Shown here: positions 55,201 to 58,200 of the stretch, piece by piece | Numbering within the stretch: position 1 is the stretch's first letter | Layout: every line of letters begins with the position of its first letter | Assembly (NCBI GenBank): GCA_947044365.1 | Contig: OX345636.1 | Location: forward strand, 17,533,115 to 17,597,114 | Origin: Petrosia ficiformis | Taxonomy: Eukaryota > Porifera > Demospongiae > Haplosclerida > Petrosiidae | Reading direction: 5' to 3' | Length of the DNA: 64,000 nt | Notes under the pieces: model-generated | Databases searched by the model: none | What the model was told of the DNA's origin: nothing | The model's input: only the letters and a program-made list of their open reading frames with translations | Translations under genes and position numbers: made by a program

Positions 55201-58200
55201 ACATACAGTGTACATGTACATTAACTGGCTTCCTGTACAAATTGATCAAGCAAGAGTTTAAAAGTACATGTAATCTATTAAGTGATTGTATTTCTCATCC
55301 ACAGCCATAAATAGAATAATTATTACAATATCAGTTACATTTATAATATTAATATAGCTGATTCCATTGACAAATAGCATTGTATGCACTGATTTTTTCA
55401 TATAAGCAATATAATTATGGTCTTATCATTAATTTTAGCTGTAAGGTAAAATCCAATAATAATAGTACTAATAGTTATGATCAATGAGGAATACTGTATT
55501 CAAATAAGCTTTCTCGATTGTCGTAACTTGTTTCTGATGATATTAGCTCACTATTTTGCAGTACATGTACATGATTGTACGTTTTGTACATGTAAACCCT
55601 ACCATCACCTAGGCAACTTTGGAGTTGGTAACAAGTTGCCTACTCCAAAGTTGCCTAGTAAATGATAAAAACCCTACGATCCACTTGGCAACTTTGGAGT
55701 ACGCAATTTGTTGCTAATTCCAAAGTTGCGTTGTGGACGGTAGGTAATTAGCTACTGTAGATGTTTACCACAAGTTGACAACAACTTATGTGTTGTTATT
55801 ATCCATACTGTGTTCTCTACAAGTACATGTTTTGTTTCAGTGCATGTAAATATTAAACGAATACCAAATGATAAACAACAAATGAATATTCGATATCACT
55901 AGTTATGATAAGCTCATATGGTAGGTACAGCAGCATTGGCCCAAAGTGATTTGTATTATTCGCACCATGAGATACACTTTTAATGGAGAATTTAACGTGT
56001 GCTATGACCTTAAATGTTAATAATTACATGTATATGCTCAAGGTGTTGTAAGATACATGTACACTGTGTACTCCATTGGAATCATTATTAGCTTACATCT
56101 GTTTGATGAGCTTGTTGATCAAGTCTTCTAACATACAAGTCCAGAGTCTCTTCCGGTTCAGCATCTAATGTAAGTTCATGTTTGAATCCATAGGAATCAT
56201 ACAATGTTTCAGAACTGTGTGTGTATACAAGATATATAAACATATGATAAATGTTATATTATACATATACATGTACATGTATATTGTGACAGGTTTACTG
56301 TATAATAACTTTTCAACTTAGCTTTCAAATGTTTTCCCGTTAAATTATAGACATTTTGAAGTTCTCTACACGTTGCCTACTCCATGTTGCCAGTGAATAG
56401 AGCATACTTCTACTTTGTGATAACATGTTACTTGATGGTTGCAATCTACTACTTTTTACCATCCACTAGACAACTTTGGAGTAAGCAATTTGTTGCCAAC
56501 TCCAAAGTTGACTAGTAGTTGATAGGGTTGGGATAGTACCTTTGAACCTTTTAATACTTAAACGTCTACGTGTCACTTTTAATTAAATCTTACTATAACG
56601 TCTTGATATTTACATGTATAGAAGTGTGCTAACGTATTTTAGATTTTGTGTATAATATGCATGTATGTGTGCATGTGTATGTTTGTCTGTATGTGTGCAT
56701 GTGTATGTTTGTCTGTGTGTGTGCATGTGTATGTTTGTCTGTATGTGTGCATGTGTATGTTTGTCTGTATGTGTGCATGTGTATGTTTGTCTGTGTGTGT
56801 GCATTTGTATGTTTGTCTGTGTGTGTGCATGTGTATGTTTGTCTGTATGTGTGCATGTGTATGTTTGTCTGTGTGTGTGCATGTGTATGTTTGTCTGTAT
56901 GTGTGCATGTGTATGTTTGTCTGTATGTGTGCATGTGTATGTTTGTCTGTGTGTGTGCATGTGTATGTTTGTCTGTGTGTGTGCATGTGTATGTTTGTCT
57001 GTATGTGTGCATGTGTGTGTATGTGTGAACCAATTAACAATAAACCAGAGAGGAAACATGTTTACCTGCTTCTGTCTCTTGTTTGATGATCTGGTTGAAT
57101 TGCCTCTTGCATCATTTGGCTGACTAATTCTGAATCTTGATCTAGAAGTAAAGATAAACATGATATATTTTATCACATGATACCACCTTTGTAATGCATT
57201 CTATATCTACTAACAATTATCCTAACATGTATCTGTGTTTATATATACTTAATTTATGCATGTACATGTATGCTTCAAAGTAATGTGGGAGTATAGTGAA
57301 ATCTCAATCTTAGTTATATATAATTATATATACATTGTACATGTATAAATTTATATTAATAATAATATAATACATATATATGTGGTTCTGTCATGCTTAG
57401 GAATGCAGTAATTAAATATATGATCCCAAGGCATGTTCATGATAATACAGAGCAGCTCAACAGAAGAAAAGAACATACACATGTACACAACTCCTAGCTA
57501 CACTTAGAAAGAGAAACACAGAGAAGAAGCTACAGAGATACAGGTACTCAATCGAAAGTGATCGAAGTTGTAAAGACACTAAGTGTGGCTGTTGTCACTG
57601 AACGCTGTATAATCAAGCACTCATCTTGCAGCTTTCCTGCAACTAATGAAGCATGCTTTTGGTATATACAACTTTCTTAGAAGGCCTTCAGTCAAACAAG
57701 TGAGTTAAAGTTTGTGCTATTTAAAAAGTGGAAGTTATACAGGTGAGTAAAGATGTGGGCATTGCCAATGGGACTAAAGCGTTCACCTTACTTTATGAGC
57801 ATATGTGTACTACACATATCCACTAAAGTACATGTAGATGCACATATCCACTAAAGTACATGTAGATGCACATATCCACTAAAGTACATGTACATGTACA
57901 TGTAGATGCACATATCCACTAAAGTACATGTAGATGCACATATCCACTAAAGTACATGTAGATGCACATATCCACTAAAGTACATGTAGATGCATATATC
58001 CACTAAAGTACATGTAGATGCACAAATCCACTAAAGTACATGTAGATGCACATATCCACTAAAGTACATGTAGATGCACATATCCACTAAAGTACATGTA
58101 GATGCACATATCCACTAAAGTACATGTAGATGCACATATCCACTAAAGTACATGTAGATGCATATATCCACTAAAGTACATGTAGATGCACAAATCCACT

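Noticed and set aside
56610..57176. Several overlapping Cys/Val-rich and His/Thr-rich frames of up to 188 codons
   Set aside because: They are translations of a 26-bp TG-rich minisatellite in many phases. The 188-codon frame also crosses the real TBC exon at 57066-57141 but in the wrong phase.
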